Shown here: in pieces, positions 7,352-16,500 of the stretch
Layout of the letters: each line of letters starts with the position of its first letter
Numbering within the stretch: the stretch's first letter is position 1
Assembly (NCBI RefSeq): GCF_002237365.1
Contig: NZ_NMUO01000037.1
Span: 1-33,122 of the forward strand
DNA from: Zobellella denitrificans
GTDB taxonomy: Bacteria; Pseudomonadota; Gammaproteobacteria; Enterobacterales; Aeromonadaceae
DNA length: 33,122 bases
Direction of reading: 5' to 3'
Position numbers and translations under genes: made by a program
The notes under the pieces: model-generated
What the model saw: the letters and a program-made list of their open reading frames with translations, nothing else
The model's database searches: none
Told to the model about the DNA's origin: nothing

Positions 7352-8988
7352 ATGGCTGATCAAGATAACCACGATGTTATCGCCCCGGAGGGAAAGGTTA
7401 ATCCCATCGATACCGACTACCAGGTGGGGCAGGATAATATCGCACTGAAGATAGGCCCCTTCGGCCTCGACATCCACAACCGGGTGTTTATGATTTCGGG
7501 CCTGGCCATCGTCGCCTTCGTGTTTCTGACGCTGGCGTTTCAAAACCAGGTGGGTCCCCTGTTCGGGGATTTGCGCAACTGGCTCACATCGAACCTGGAC
7601 TGGTTCTTCCTGGCGTCCGGCAATATCTTCGTGCTGGTGTGCGTGTTTCTTATTTTCTCCCCCTTGGGGCGGGTGCGCATCGGCGGCACCGAGGCCAGGC
7701 CCGACTTCAGTTACCTGGGCTGGTTTTCCATGCTGTTTGCCGCCGGCATGGGCATCGGGCTGATGTTCTACGGGGTATCCGAGCCCCTGTCCCACTTCGG
7801 CAGCGCCCTGGGCGGCGTCAGCGTCGAAAACGGGGTGCGTACCGACTGGGCACCGCTGGGGGCGCCGCCGGTGATGCGGAGGCCGCCAGGCGGCTCGGCA
7901 TGTCGGCCACCATCTACCACTGGGCGCTGCATCCCTGGGCCATCTATGCGGTGCTGGCGCTGGGGCTGGCCATCTTCTCCTTCAACAAGGGGCTGCCGCT
8001 GACGATGCGCTCGGTGTTTTATCCGCTGCTGGGCGAGCGGGTCTGGGGCTGGCCCGGCCATGTCATCGACATCCTGGCGGTGGTGGCCACCCTGTTCGGC
8101 CTGGCCACTTCCCTGGGGCTGGGGGCCTCCCAGGCCAGTGCCGGCCTGAACTACCTGTTCGGCCTGCCGACCGGCACCACCACCGAGGTGGTGCTGGTGA
8201 TCGGGATCACCGCCATCGCCACCCTTTCGGTGCTGGCCGGGCTGGACGCCGGGGTCAAGCGGCTGTCCGAGATCAACATGGTGCTGGCGGCGGCGCTGCT
8301 GCTGTTTGTGATCGTCGTCGGGCCCACCCTGGCCATCGTCACCGGTTTCTTCGCCAATCTGGCGGCCTATCTGGAGAACCTGCCGGCGCTGTCCAATCCC
8401 ATCGGGCGGGACGACGCCAACTTCTCCCAGGGCTGGACCGCCTTCTACTGGGCCTGGTGGATTTCCTGGTCGCCCTTCGTCGGCATGTTCATCGCCCGGG
8501 TATCCCGGGGCCGCACCGTGCGGGAGTTCATCATCTCGGTGCTGCTGGTGCCCTCCGCCGCCTGTGTGCTGTGGATGACCGCCTTCGGCGGCACCGCCAT
8601 CAGCCAGCTGGTCAACGACGGCTACCAGGCGGTGGCCGAGGCGGCCCTGCCGTTGCAGCTGTTCATCATGCTGGATGCCTTGCCCCTGTCCGCGATCACC
8701 TCCTTTATCGGCATCATTCTGGTGGTGGTGTTCTTTATCACCTCGTCCGACTCCGGCTCCCTGGTGATCGACACCATCTCCGCCGGCGGCAAGGTCAATT
8801 CCCCCAAGCCCCAGCGGGTATTCTGGTGTACCTTCGAGGGACTGGTGGCGATCGCCCTGATCCTGGGCGGTGGCCTCATCGCCCTGCAGGCGATGGCGGT
8901 GTCCACCGGTTTTCCCTTTACCATAGTGCTGCTGATCTCCTGTGTGGCCCTGATCAAGGGGCTGCTATCGGAGCCCAGGGCGGTCTGA
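7352..8988 (+). pseudogene. BCCT family (betaine/choline/carnitine) transporter interrupted by a frameshift
   Basis: ATG 7352 follows GAGGGAAA. Residues up to about 170 are read in the first frame and the remainder, to TGA 8986-8988, in the -1 frame. The switch falls in a run of five G (7858-7862); a sixth G would give LGGAAGDAEAARRLG and one 545-residue protein, normal for the family. Hallmarks are GMGIGLMFYGVSEP in the first part and WTAFYWAWWISWSPF plus TSSDSGSL in the second. The GMGIG stretch matches the sodium-coupled betaine porters of this family. As written, the first frame ends at 8002 with about four membrane helices and no transporter core. A base-calling error in the G run is the main alternative to a true pseudogene. 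The likely role is osmoprotectant uptake across the inner membrane. Confidence 0.85.
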
Positions 8989-9000
8989 GCCGGGCCCAGG

Positions 9001-9038
9001 GAGGCAGGCGGGGTGACCTGCCTGCCTCTTTGTTTTTT
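9001..9038 (+). terminator. Rho-independent terminator after the BCCT transporter
   Basis: A perfect 9-bp stem, GAGGCAGGC (9001-9009) with GCCTGCCTC (9020-9028), has a 10-base loop and is followed by TTTGTTTTTT. It lies between the transporter stop and the DUF294 gene start. Confidence 0.85.
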
Positions 9039-9058
9039 CAGCGAGAAGGAGCCGGGTG

Positions 9059-10930
9059 ATGGAAGTCGAACAACTGGAAATACTGGGGTTCATCCGCCGT
9101 TTCGCGCCCTTCGAGGGCTTGCCGGAGGAGACGCTGGCGCGGGTGGCCGGCCAGGTGGAAATCGCCTATTACCGGGCCGGCAGCCCGATCCTGAACTACG
9201 GCGACGAGGTGCACGATCTCTACCTGGTGCGCAGCGGCGCGGTGGAGATCTACCGGCGCAGCGGGGAGCTTTACAACCGCCTGAGCGAAGGCAGCCTGTT
9301 CGGCCAGATGGGGCTGCTGATGAACAACAGGGTACGGCTACCGGCCAGGGCACTGGAGGACACCCTGCTGTACTGCCTGCCCGAGGCCCTGTTCCACGCG
9401 CTGTGCGCCGAGTTCGAGTCCTTCGCCGACTTTGTCGAGGTGGACAGCAGCCGGCTGCGCCAGGCGGTGTCCCGCCAGGAGGGGGCCAACGAACTGATGA
9501 CCTCGTCGGTACGGGAGCTTATCACCCGGGAGCCGGTGACCATCTCCCTGTCGGCCACGGTGCAGGAAGCGGCACAGAGGATGACCGAGGAAGGGGTGTC
9601 CTCCATCCTGGTGCTGGATCCCGCCCCCCGGGACGACGGCGCCCTGGTGGCCGGCATTCTTACCGACCGGGATCTGCGTACCCGGGTGCTGGCGGCGGGG
9701 CTGGCGCTGCAGACGCCGGTGGCACAGGTGATGTCGGCGGATCCGGTGGCGCTGGAAAGCGGCCAGTTCGTGTTCGAGGCCATGCTGGCCATGCTGCGCC
9801 ACAACCTGCACCACCTGCCGGTGCTGCACCGGGGGCGGCCCATCGGGGTGATCGCCCTGTCCGATCTGATGCGCCACGAGTCCCGCAACAGCCTGTTCGT
9901 GGTGCGCCACATCTTCCGCGCCCAGTCGCTCGAAGAGCTGATCGGGGTCGCCGGGGAGGTGAAGGCCTGTTTCGTGCGCATGGTCAACGAGGACGCCAAC
10001 TCCCGGATGATCGGTTCGGCCATGGCGGTGATCGGCCGCAGCTTCAAGCAGCGCCTGCTGGAGCTGGCCGAGGCCGAGCTGGGGCCGCCGCCGGTGCCCT
10101 ACTGCTTCCTGGCGCTGGGCTCCATGGCCCGGGACGAGCAGTTGATCGTGACCGATCAGGACAACGCCCTCATCCTCGACAACCGCTACGATGCCCGGGC
10201 GCACGGCGACTATTTCGCCGCCCTGGCCGAGCGGGTGTGCGATGGCCTGGCGGCCTGCGGCTACAGCTATTGCAAGGGCGGCATCATGGCCACCAATCCG
10301 CGCTGGCGGCTGACCCGGCGGCAGTGGGAGCAGTGCTTCACCGACTGGATCGACAACCCCAGCCCCCAGTCGCTGCTGGACAGCTCCATTTTCTTCGATC
10401 TGGACGGCGTCTTCGGCAAGACCGAGTGGGCCGATCAGCTCAACGCCCTGATCGCGCGCCGGGCCCGGCAGCGTCCCCGCTTTCTCGCCAGCCTGGCCCG
10501 CAACGCCCTGAACCGCACCCCGCCGCTCGGTTTCTTCAAGGAATTCGTGATGGAGCAGGACGGCAAGCACAACAACTCCATCAACCTCAAGCGGCGGGGC
10601 ACGGCGCCGCTGGCGGATCTGATCCGGGTGCATGCCCTAGCGGTGGGTTCCCGGGCCCAGAATTCCTTCGAACGGCTGAAGGACGTGATCGAGGCCGGCA
10701 TCCTGCCCAAGGGACGGGGGCCGGATCTGCGGGATGCCATGGAGTTCATCGCCATGGTGCGCATCCGCCACCAGGCCCTGGATCTGGTGGCCGGGCGGGA
10801 GCCCGACAACAACATAGAGCCGGAACACCTGTCGGACTTTGAGCGCCGCAACCTGAAGGATGCCTTCCAGATCCTGAGCCATGCCCAGAAGTTCCTGAAG
10901 TTCCGCTACCAGCCCAACCGGGCGGGGTAG
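9059..10930 (+). CDS. cNMP-binding / CBS pair / DUF294 nucleotidyltransferase-like signalling protein
   Basis: A 623-residue cytoplasmic protein. AGGAG at 9047-9051 favours ATG 9059 over the GTG three bases earlier. Domains in order: a cyclic-nucleotide-binding fold at about 10-125, two CBS motifs at about 150-275, a DUF294 nucleotidyltransferase-like domain with GSMAR at 354-358 and TDQD at 365-368, and the DUF294 C-terminal substrate-binding domain to the end. The GS and DxD residues of the nucleotidyltransferase fold are present, so it may be active, in the manner of GlnD-type enzymes. In Pseudomonas and other Gammaproteobacteria this protein is paired with a DEDDh exonuclease and a sodium:solute symporter. 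Here the exonuclease starts 4 bp later. Ligands are not known from sequence. Confidence 0.9.
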   Translation: MEVEQLEILGFIRRFAPFEGLPEETLARVAGQVEIAYYRAGSPILNYGDEVHDLYLVRSGAVEIYRRSGELYNRLSEGSLFGQMGLLMNNRVRLPARALEDTLLYCLPEALFHALCAEFESFADFVEVDSSRLRQAVSRQEGANELMTSSVRELITREPVTISLSATVQEAAQRMTEEGVSSILVLDPAPRDDGALVAGILTDRDLRTRVLAAGLALQTPVAQVMSADPVALESGQFVFEAMLAMLRHNLHHLPVLHRGRPIGVIALSDLMRHESRNSLFVVRHIFRAQSLEELIGVAGEVKACFVRMVNEDANSRMIGSAMAVIGRSFKQRLLELAEAELGPPPVPYCFLALGSMARDEQLIVTDQDNALILDNRYDARAHGDYFAALAERVCDGLAACGYSYCKGGIMATNPRWRLTRRQWEQCFTDWIDNPSPQSLLDSSIFFDLDGVFGKTEWADQLNALIARRARQRPRFLASLARNALNRTPPLGFFKEFVMEQDGKHNNSINLKRRGTAPLADLIRVHALAVGSRAQNSFERLKDVIEAGILPKGRGPDLRDAMEFIAMVRIRHQALDLVAGREPDNNIEPEHLSDFERRNLKDAFQILSHAQKFLKFRYQPNRAG

Positions 10931-10934
10931 GGCC

Positions 10935-11669
10935 ATGTTCTACCTGCGGCCCCAGCGTCCACCCGCACCGGCGCCCACCCCGGAATGGCCCGAGCTGTTC
11001 GGCCAGCTGGCCCGCTCGGCCCGGGACTACCGGCTGCAGCGTTACTACCGGGCCGGGGCGGTAGAGGGAGACAGGCCCCTGGGCGAGGTGCCCTTCGTGG
11101 CCCTGGATGTCGAAACCACCGGCCTGGATCTCCGCAGGGACGCCATCGTCAGCATCGGCCTGGTGCCCTTCGATCTGAGGCGTATCCGGGTGCGGGAGTC
11201 GGCCCACTGGATCCTCAACCCCCACAAGCCGCTGGCCGAGGAGTCGGTGGTGATCCACGGCATTACCCACTCGGCGGTGCAGGAGGCGCCGGATCTGCTG
11301 CTGGTGCTGGATGAGTTGCTCTGTGCCCTGGCCGGGAAGGTGGTGGTGGTGCATCACAGGGCCATCGAGCGGGGCTTTCTGGATCGGGCGCTGCGGGCCC
11401 GGCTGAACGAGGGTATTCGCTTTCCGGTGGTGGACACCATGGATCTGGAGGCGCGGCTGCACCGGCGCAAACCGCTCGGGCTCTGGGCCCGGCTGCGGGG
11501 TCAAAGGCCGGTGTCCATCCGCCTGGCCGACAGCCGCGGCCGTTATCACCTGCCCCATTACCATCCCCACCACGCCCTGACCGACGCCCTGGCCACCGCC
11601 GAGCTGCTGCAGGCGCAGATCCTGCACCACTACGGCGCCAACACGCCGCTGCGGGCCGTCTGGCGTTAG
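10935..11669 (+). CDS. DnaQ-like DEDDh 3'-5' exonuclease
   Basis: A 244-residue protein starting 4 bp after the DUF294 gene, so co-transcribed. Exo I is DVETTG (Asp58, Glu60). Exo III is His212 with Asp217 (HHALTD). The middle motif reads HHRAIERGFL (140-149), with Glu145 where DNA polymerase III epsilon has Asp; from memory this is common in the subgroup paired with DUF294 proteins. It is probably a stand-alone nuclease acting on DNA, RNA or small oligonucleotides, not the replicative proofreader. The long basic Arg/Pro N-terminal segment (1-45) is outside the catalytic fold. Its stop shares TTAG with the convergent DUF3750 gene. Confidence 0.88.
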   Translation: MFYLRPQRPPAPAPTPEWPELFGQLARSARDYRLQRYYRAGAVEGDRPLGEVPFVALDVETTGLDLRRDAIVSIGLVPFDLRRIRVRESAHWILNPHKPLAEESVVIHGITHSAVQEAPDLLLVLDELLCALAGKVVVVHHRAIERGFLDRALRARLNEGIRFPVVDTMDLEARLHRRKPLGLWARLRGQRPVSIRLADSRGRYHLPHYHPHHALTDALATAELLQAQILHHYGANTPLRAVWR

Positions 11670-12202
11670 TCCGGCGTCCACCGGGCCCAGCCGCTGCCGA
11701 TGGCGCGCAGCGGCAGCTTCAGGCCCAGCTCGGGCACCTGGCGGGCGATCCAGGCCGGAAAGGTGTTGCTGTTGGGGCCGGGGAACAGCCGGTACTGATC
11801 TTTCCAGGGGTAGGCCTGCGCCGCCCTGTCGATCCGGGCGATCAGCTCGTCCACCCCGGGGCCACGCCGGTCGAGCAGTATGGTCGGCTCGGCGCCGAAC
11901 CAATGGCGGTCGGGGTGATCCCGGGCCACCCGCAGTGCCGGCAGGCCGCGGCGTACCCGCCAGCCGATGACTTCATAAACGGTATACTGCTCGGCCCTGC
12001 TGGGCTTGACCGCGATCCAGGTGTGCACCGCAAACCAGCCGCGCCAACCCCAGGCGTCGGCGCCGTACACCTGGATCACCGCTTCGGGGGTGCTGGCCGG
12101 ATCCGGGGCTATGCCGGCCGGGGCCCGGCTGGCGGACTGCCAGCCGTCACTGGAACAGCCGAACAGCAGCAGGGAGAGGACGAACAGGCCCGGTCTTATC
12201 AT
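11666..12202 (-). CDS. DUF3750 family lipoprotein
   Basis: A 178-residue protein. ATG at 12202 is chosen because AAGGAG lies eight bases upstream and the product starts with a lipoprotein signal, MIRPGLFVLSLLLFGCSS, with lipobox LFGC. Mature-part features typical of DUF3750 are AWGWRGWFAVHTWIAVK, the YEVIGWRVRRG stretch and FPGPNSNTFPAWI. The Cys-His-Asn pattern of the family hints at a papain/NlpC-like fold, but the function is unknown. Located in the envelope, probably anchored to the outer leaflet of the inner membrane or to the outer membrane. Confidence 0.85.
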   Translation of the reverse strand: MIRPGLFVLSLLLFGCSSDGWQSASRAPAGIAPDPASTPEAVIQVYGADAWGWRGWFAVHTWIAVKPSRAEQYTVYEVIGWRVRRGLPALRVARDHPDRHWFGAEPTILLDRRGPGVDELIARIDRAAQAYPWKDQYRLFPGPNSNTFPAWIARQVPELGLKLPLRAIGSGWARWTPD

Positions 12203-12263
12203 GATGTCGGCTCCTTCTGGTGGGGAGGTCATGGAGAAGACCCCGCTGCCCGCCCGTCTTATT

Positions 12264-12884
12264 TCACAGCCGGAAACGGGGCTCGTCGTTGTCTTCCGGC
12301 AAATCCTGGTCGGACAGGCGGATCACCGGCTCCACCCGGCCCCGCCCCAGGATGGGCAGATCGAGCGGCCGGTGGCTGACCGCGGCCAGAATTTCCTCGC
12401 GCAGCTCTTCCGCACCCGGCCAGTCCTTGGGCGAGAGGTGGATCAGGGGCAGGCCGGCGTCGCTGATGTTCTGCAACAGCCGATGGCGCTGGCGGCCGTC
12501 GGTCTTGCTCAGGCTGTCGTCCACCAGCATGACGGCGCCCCGCACCTTGAGATCCTTGGGCGAACAGAGCACGAAGTCCAGCTTTTCGCCGAACAGCTCG
12601 TGCCAGGCCTGCTCCCGGTGGGCTTTCTTGAGGTCGGGGTTGAGTTCCAGCACCTCGCTCATGCTCACGCAGGGAAAGACCCTGAGCTCCCGGCCCAGGG
12701 CGCTATCCAGCAGCCGCAGGGCGGCGGCGGACTCGGCGCTGAACAGCAGCTTCTGCCGGTAGGGGTTTTTGGGGCTGCCCCGCCACAGCCGGCGCAGCAG
12801 GCTGAATGCGATCAGCAATACCAGCAGCGCCACCAGGGCGAACATCAACCAGTCGAGCAGGGATACGGGAAGCAGATCAATCAT
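12264..12884 (-). CDS. DUF2726 domain membrane-anchored protein
   Basis: A 206-residue protein from ATG 12884. A single membrane helix (about residues 9-30, DWLMFALVALLVLLIAF) is followed by a cytoplasmic domain with the DUF2726 pattern: FSAESAAALRLLDSAL, VFPCVSMSEVL, FVLCSPKDL and MLVDDSLSK. The domain somewhat resembles nuclease or topoisomerase-associated folds, but no function is established that I can cite. The longer frame to 13253 has no support and would run into the gcvA gene on the other strand. It shares a 199-bp divergent upstream region with gcvA. Confidence 0.8.
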   Translation of the reverse strand: MIDLLPVSLLDWLMFALVALLVLLIAFSLLRRLWRGSPKNPYRQKLLFSAESAAALRLLDSALGRELRVFPCVSMSEVLELNPDLKKAHREQAWHELFGEKLDFVLCSPKDLKVRGAVMLVDDSLSKTDGRQRHRLLQNISDAGLPLIHLSPKDWPGAEELREEILAAVSHRPLDLPILGRGRVEPVIRLSDQDLPEDNDEPRFRL

Positions 12885-13045
12885 GGGATCCTGAGTCTTT
12901 CGGCTTATATCGAAGTGAGAAGAGAACCCGCCCAGTGTAGCAGAGGCGCGGGCATGAAATGAATATCCTGGCGGGGCAGGGTGGCCGCCCGCAACTATTC
13001 CGTGGCTTTGTGGTGGCGGTGCTGGCTTGTCGTGCGGCGCCCACC

Positions 13046-13051
13046 TATAAT
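13046..13051 (+). promoter_or_regulatory. Candidate -10 box of the gcvA operon
   Basis: A consensus TATAAT lies 32 bases before the gcvA start codon. No good -35 box is found 16-18 bases upstream, as is usual for an activated or autoregulated promoter. Confidence 0.45.
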
Positions 13052-13083
13052 CCCCGCCATTAGAAAACCTTATCGAGGTATCG

Positions 13084-13995
13084 ATGTCCCGGCGACTACC
13101 CCCGCTCAACGCGCTCAAGGCGTTCGAAGCCGCCGCCCGCAACCTGAGCTTTACCCGGGCGGCGGAAGAGCTGTTCGTGACCCAGGCGGCGATCAGCCAC
13201 CAGATCAAGGGGCTGGAGGAGTACCTGGGCATTAAATTATTTCGGCGGCGCAACCGCTCCCTGCTGCTGACCGAGGAAGGGCAGAGCTACTTCCTGGAGA
13301 TCAAGGACATCTTTTCCGCCATTTCCGACGCCACCGAGCGGCTGCTGGCGCGCAGCGCCAAGGGCGCGCTCACCGTCAGCCTGCAGCCCAGCTTCGCCAT
13401 CCAGTGGCTGGTGCCCCGGCTGGTACGCTTCAGCGAGGTGCATCCGGACATAGACGTGCGCATCAAGGCGGTGGACCTGGACGAGGGCTCGCTCACCGAC
13501 GACGTGGACGTGGCCATCTATTACGGCAAGGGCAACTGGCCGGGGCTGCGGGCCGACAAGCTGCATGCGGAATACCTGATCCCGGTGTGCTCGCCCATGC
13601 TGCTGATGGGCACCAAGCCCCTGCGCACGCCGGAGGATCTGACCCGCCATACGCTGCTGCACGATACCTCGCGGCGGGACTGGAAGGCCTGGTTCAAGCA
13701 GCTCGATATCCAGGCGGCCAACGTCAACCAGGGGCCCATCTTCAGCCACTCCTCCATGGTGATCCAGGCCGCCATCCACGGCCAGGGGGTGGCCCTGGGG
13801 CACAGCGTGCTGACCCAGCCGGAGATCGACGCCGGCCGCCTGGTCTGTCCCTTTGAGCAGGTGCTGATGTCCAAGAACGCCTATTACCTGGTGTGCCACG
13901 AGTCCCAGGCGGCGCTCGGCAAGATCGCGGCCTTCCGCGAATGGATGCTGGCGCTGGTGACCAAGGAAGAAAAACAGAAGGCCCTGAACGGATGA
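13084..13995 (+). CDS. gcvA: GcvA-like LysR-type transcriptional regulator
   Basis: A 303-residue regulator. The N-terminal winged helix-turn-helix has LNALKAFEAAARNLSFTRAA and VTQAAISHQIKGLEEYLG, followed by the LFRRRNR wing typical of the GcvA subgroup. The rest is a periplasmic-binding-like effector domain. In E. coli GcvA activates and represses the glycine cleavage operon in response to glycine and purines and is followed by ygdD and rlmM, the same order as here except for one inserted hydrolase gene. No gcvTHP genes are in the window. The stop overlaps the next start as ATGA. Confidence 0.9.
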   Translation: MSRRLPPLNALKAFEAAARNLSFTRAAEELFVTQAAISHQIKGLEEYLGIKLFRRRNRSLLLTEEGQSYFLEIKDIFSAISDATERLLARSAKGALTVSLQPSFAIQWLVPRLVRFSEVHPDIDVRIKAVDLDEGSLTDDVDVAIYYGKGNWPGLRADKLHAEYLIPVCSPMLLMGTKPLRTPEDLTRHTLLHDTSRRDWKAWFKQLDIQAANVNQGPIFSHSSMVIQAAIHGQGVALGHSVLTQPEIDAGRLVCPFEQVLMSKNAYYLVCHESQAALGKIAAFREWMLALVTKEEKQKALNG

Positions 13996-14606
13996 GCAAG
14001 GTGCTGAAAAACGGATCCGATGATGCCGGCCACCGGGTGCTGCTGGCCCACGGCGCCGGCGCCGGCATGACACACGAGGTGCTGGAGACCCTGGCCAGCG
14101 GCCTGGGTGACGAGCAGATCCAGGTGATCCGCTTCGAGTTTCCCTACATGCAGAAAACCCGGGACGACGGGCGCCGCCGACCGCCGGACAGGGAGCCGGT
14201 GCTGCTGGCCTGCTGGCGGGAGCTGGCGGCGGAATTCGCCCATCCCCGGCTGTTCCTGGCGGGCAAGTCGATGGGCGGGCGCATGGCCTCGCTGGTGGCC
14301 GACGAGCTTTCGCCCCGGGGACTGATCCTGCTGGGCTTTCCCTTCCATCCACCGGGCAAGCCGGAGCGCTTTCGCGGCCAGCACCTGGCCAGCATCGCGA
14401 CCCCGACCCTGCTGGTGCAGGGGGAGCGGGACAGCTTCGGCAACCGGGCGGCGGTGGCCGGGTACGATCTGGCCGAGGGCGTGGAGACGCTCTGGATCAA
14501 GGACGGCGATCACGGCTTCAGCCCGCGCAAGTCCTCGGGCACCAGCCTGGAACATAACCTGGCGACGATAGTGGCCGGGATGAGGAGGTTTGTCCTTGCT
14601 CGTTAA
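13992..14606 (+). CDS. Alpha/beta hydrolase of the KANL3/Tex30-like family
   Basis: A 204-residue protein whose ATG overlaps the gcvA stop. Features: LLAHGAGAGMTH (oxyanion side), the nucleophile elbow AGKSMGGRMA (Ser93), QGERDSFG (acid residue) and KDGDHGFSPRK (catalytic His). This is the dienelactone-hydrolase-like group often annotated as alpha/beta fold hydrolase of unknown substrate. It is inserted between gcvA and ygdD, which are adjacent in E. coli. The ygdD start lies inside its last codons, so the operon is translationally coupled. Confidence 0.85.
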   Translation: MSKVLKNGSDDAGHRVLLAHGAGAGMTHEVLETLASGLGDEQIQVIRFEFPYMQKTRDDGRRRPPDREPVLLACWRELAAEFAHPRLFLAGKSMGGRMASLVADELSPRGLILLGFPFHPPGKPERFRGQHLASIATPTLLVQGERDSFGNRAAVAGYDLAEGVETLWIKDGDHGFSPRKSSGTSLEHNLATIVAGMRRFVLAR

Positions 14607-14982
14607 ACTCTGGTTTTATCTGGCGGCCGGGTTCGGCCTGAGTGCCACCGCCCTCGGTGCCTACGGCGCCCACGGGCTGGCGGCGAGCGGCGTCGCCGGT
14701 CATCTGGTCTCGGCCTTCAACACCGGGGTGCAGTACCAGTTCCATCACGCCCTGGCGCTGCTGCTGGTGACCCTGGCGCTGCGCGGGCGGCCGCTGTGGC
14801 AACTGCACCTGGCCGCCGCTTTCTTTGCCCTGGGCATCTTGCTGTTCAGTGGCAGTATCTATGCCTTGGTGCTGTTCGGCACCAAGGGTATCGCTTGGCT
14901 GACGCCCCTGGGGGGCGTCGGTTTCATGGCTGGCTGGCTGAGTCTGTTGCTGGCCGGTCGTGCCTGGTTGAGGTCTGAATGA
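14596..14982 (+). CDS. ygdD: DUF423 inner-membrane protein YgdD
   Basis: A 128-residue protein with four predicted membrane helices and the family hallmarks [28 protein letters not shown] and [13 protein letters not shown]. The start is probably TTG 14596, because GAGGAGG at 14582-14588 is seven bases away. A TTG at 14590 is only one base from that site. The function is unknown. It overlaps the hydrolase by 11 bp and rlmM by ATGA. Same neighbour order as in E. coli. Confidence 0.88.
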   Translation: MLVKLWFYLAAGFGLSATALGAYGAHGLAASGVAGHLVSAFNTGVQYQFHHALALLLVTLALRGRPLWQLHLAAAFFALGILLFSGSIYALVLFGTKGIAWLTPLGGVGFMAGWLSLLLAGRAWLRSE

Positions 14983-16070
14983 AACAGTTATTGATCTATT
15001 GCCGTCCTGGATTCGAGAAGGAAGCGGCGGCGGAAATTCAGGACAGGGCGGCGGCCATGGGTTGCCCCGGCTTTGCCCGCGCCAAGGACGACAGCGGCTT
15101 TGTGGTGTACGAATGCTTCCAGCCGGAAGACGGCGATCTGCTGGCGCGCAAGCTGCCGTTCCGGGAGCTGATCTTCGCCCGCCAGATGCTGGTGGTCTGG
15201 GCCGAACTCCAGGATCTGCCCCTGGAGGACCGGATAAGCCCCATAGTGGCGGCGGCCGAGGGCATGCCCCTGTGCGGTGATATCCGGGTGGAAACCCCGG
15301 ACACCAACGAGGGCAAGGAGCTGTCCCGCTTCTGCCGCAAGTTCACGGTGCCGGTGCGCCAGGCACTGCGCGGCAAGGGCGTGCTGACCCGGGCCGAGGC
15401 CCGCAACAGGCCGACCCTGCACCTGTTTTTTACCGCCAACAACCGGCTGATGCTGGGCTACTCCTATTCCTACAACCACTCGCCCTTCCACATGGGCATC
15501 CCCCGGCTGCGCTTTCCCGCCGACGCGCCCAGCCGCTCCAGCCTCAAGCTGGAGGAGGCCTTCCATGTGTTTATCCCGCGGGAGGAATGGGAGACCCGGC
15601 TCACCTCCGGCCTGCGGGCGGTGGATCTGGGCGCCGCGCCCGGCGGCTGGACCTACCAGCTGGTGGCCCGGGGCATGATGGTGGCGGCGGTGGACAACGG
15701 CCCCATGGCCCAGAGCCTGATGGACACCGGCCAGGTCAAGCACTACCGGGAAGACGGCTTCAAGTGGCGGCCGGTGCGCAAGAACATCTACTGGCTGGTG
15801 TGCGACATGGTGGAAAAGCCGGCCCGGGTGGTGGCGCTGATGGCGGACTGGCTGGTGAGCGAAGACTGCCAGGAGGCCATCTTCAACCTCAAGTTGCCGA
15901 TGAAGAAGCGTTACGCCGAGGCGGTGTACAACCTGCAGCAACTACAAGAGAAGCTCGACCAACTGGGTGGCTTCCAGGTGCAGGCCAAGCAGCTCTACCA
16001 CGACCGGGAAGAGATCACGGTGCATGTGTTCCAGCCGCGCAAGGTGTCAAAACTTGTACCTAAGGTCTAG
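14979..16070 (+). CDS. rlmM: 23S rRNA (cytidine-2'-O)-methyltransferase RlmM
   Basis: 363 residues, the normal length. RlmM methylates the 2'-hydroxyl of C2498 of 23S rRNA using S-adenosylmethionine. An N-terminal THUMP-like region (1-165) precedes the Rossmann methyltransferase domain with the SAM motif [10 protein letters not shown] at 215-224, the KLPMKKRY stretch and a C-terminal ITVHVF. It is the last gene of the gcvA operon. Its final 24 bp overlap the convergent small exported protein. Confidence 0.95.
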   Translation: MKQLLIYCRPGFEKEAAAEIQDRAAAMGCPGFARAKDDSGFVVYECFQPEDGDLLARKLPFRELIFARQMLVVWAELQDLPLEDRISPIVAAAEGMPLCGDIRVETPDTNEGKELSRFCRKFTVPVRQALRGKGVLTRAEARNRPTLHLFFTANNRLMLGYSYSYNHSPFHMGIPRLRFPADAPSRSSLKLEEAFHVFIPREEWETRLTSGLRAVDLGAAPGGWTYQLVARGMMVAAVDNGPMAQSLMDTGQVKHYREDGFKWRPVRKNIYWLVCDMVEKPARVVALMADWLVSEDCQEAIFNLKLPMKKRYAEAVYNLQQLQEKLDQLGGFQVQAKQLYHDREEITVHVFQPRKVSKLVPKV

Positions 16071-16436
16071 GCTGGATTCGTCGTCGGTGATTTTCAGGTC
16101 CACCTCCAGGCGGTTGCGGGGATCCCTGGGCCTGATACTGAGCTTGACCCCGTCGCCCCTGAGCCTGAGCGAGGTCTTGTAGCCGTCGCCTTCCAGGTTA
16201 AGGTTGGGTCTGTAGTCCTTTATCGACAGGCTCACCGAGCTTTCCGGGGTCAGCTGCAGCCGGGGGTAGGCGGCCAGACGGGCATTGCCGTCTTCATTTT
16301 CCCGCAGTTCCAGATCCAGGCCGTAGCGCTTGGGGGTGTCGCTGATCAGTTGTTGGGGGTCTATGCTAAAGCGCAGCTCCTGGGCCTGCGTCTGCAGGGG
16401 CAGGAGCAGAAAAATAAGCACCAGTCGACTGTCCAT
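16047..16436 (-). CDS. Small exported hypothetical protein
   Basis: 129 residues from ATG 16436, with GAGG eight bases upstream. A signal peptide (residues 1-19, [14 protein letters not shown], cleaved near QA-QE) precedes a mature part with alternating hydrophobic and charged residues ([37 protein letters not shown]), as in a small beta-barrel or beta-sandwich periplasmic protein. I do not recognise the family. The last 24 bp are antisense to the end of rlmM. Confidence 0.7.
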   Translation of the reverse strand: MDSRLVLIFLLLPLQTQAQELRFSIDPQQLISDTPKRYGLDLELRENEDGNARLAAYPRLQLTPESSVSLSIKDYRPNLNLEGDGYKTSLRLRGDGVKLSIRPRDPRNRLEVDLKITDDESSLDLRYKF

Positions 16437-16500
16437 GATCGTCGCCTCGTTCTTCCGTTATAGCTAACTATAGCAGCGGGGCGGGGGCGAGCAGGCAGGA

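Noticed and set aside
7311-7360. Short leader peptide (seven codons from ATG 7336) before the BCCT gene
   Set aside because: The GGAGG upstream is 15 bases away, too far for a normal start, and the peptide has no regulatory codons or hairpins.
7852-7870. Programmed -1 frameshift in the BCCT gene
   Set aside because: The sequence is T followed by five G and C; no canonical XXXYYYZ heptamer and no clear downstream pseudoknot was seen, and transporters of this family are not known to use one.
9338-10633. Long minus-strand open frame of 431 codons opposite the DUF294 gene
   Set aside because: It is a shadow of a high-GC gene: rich in His, Gln, Gly and Arg with no motif, while the plus strand encodes clear cNMP, CBS and DUF294 domains.
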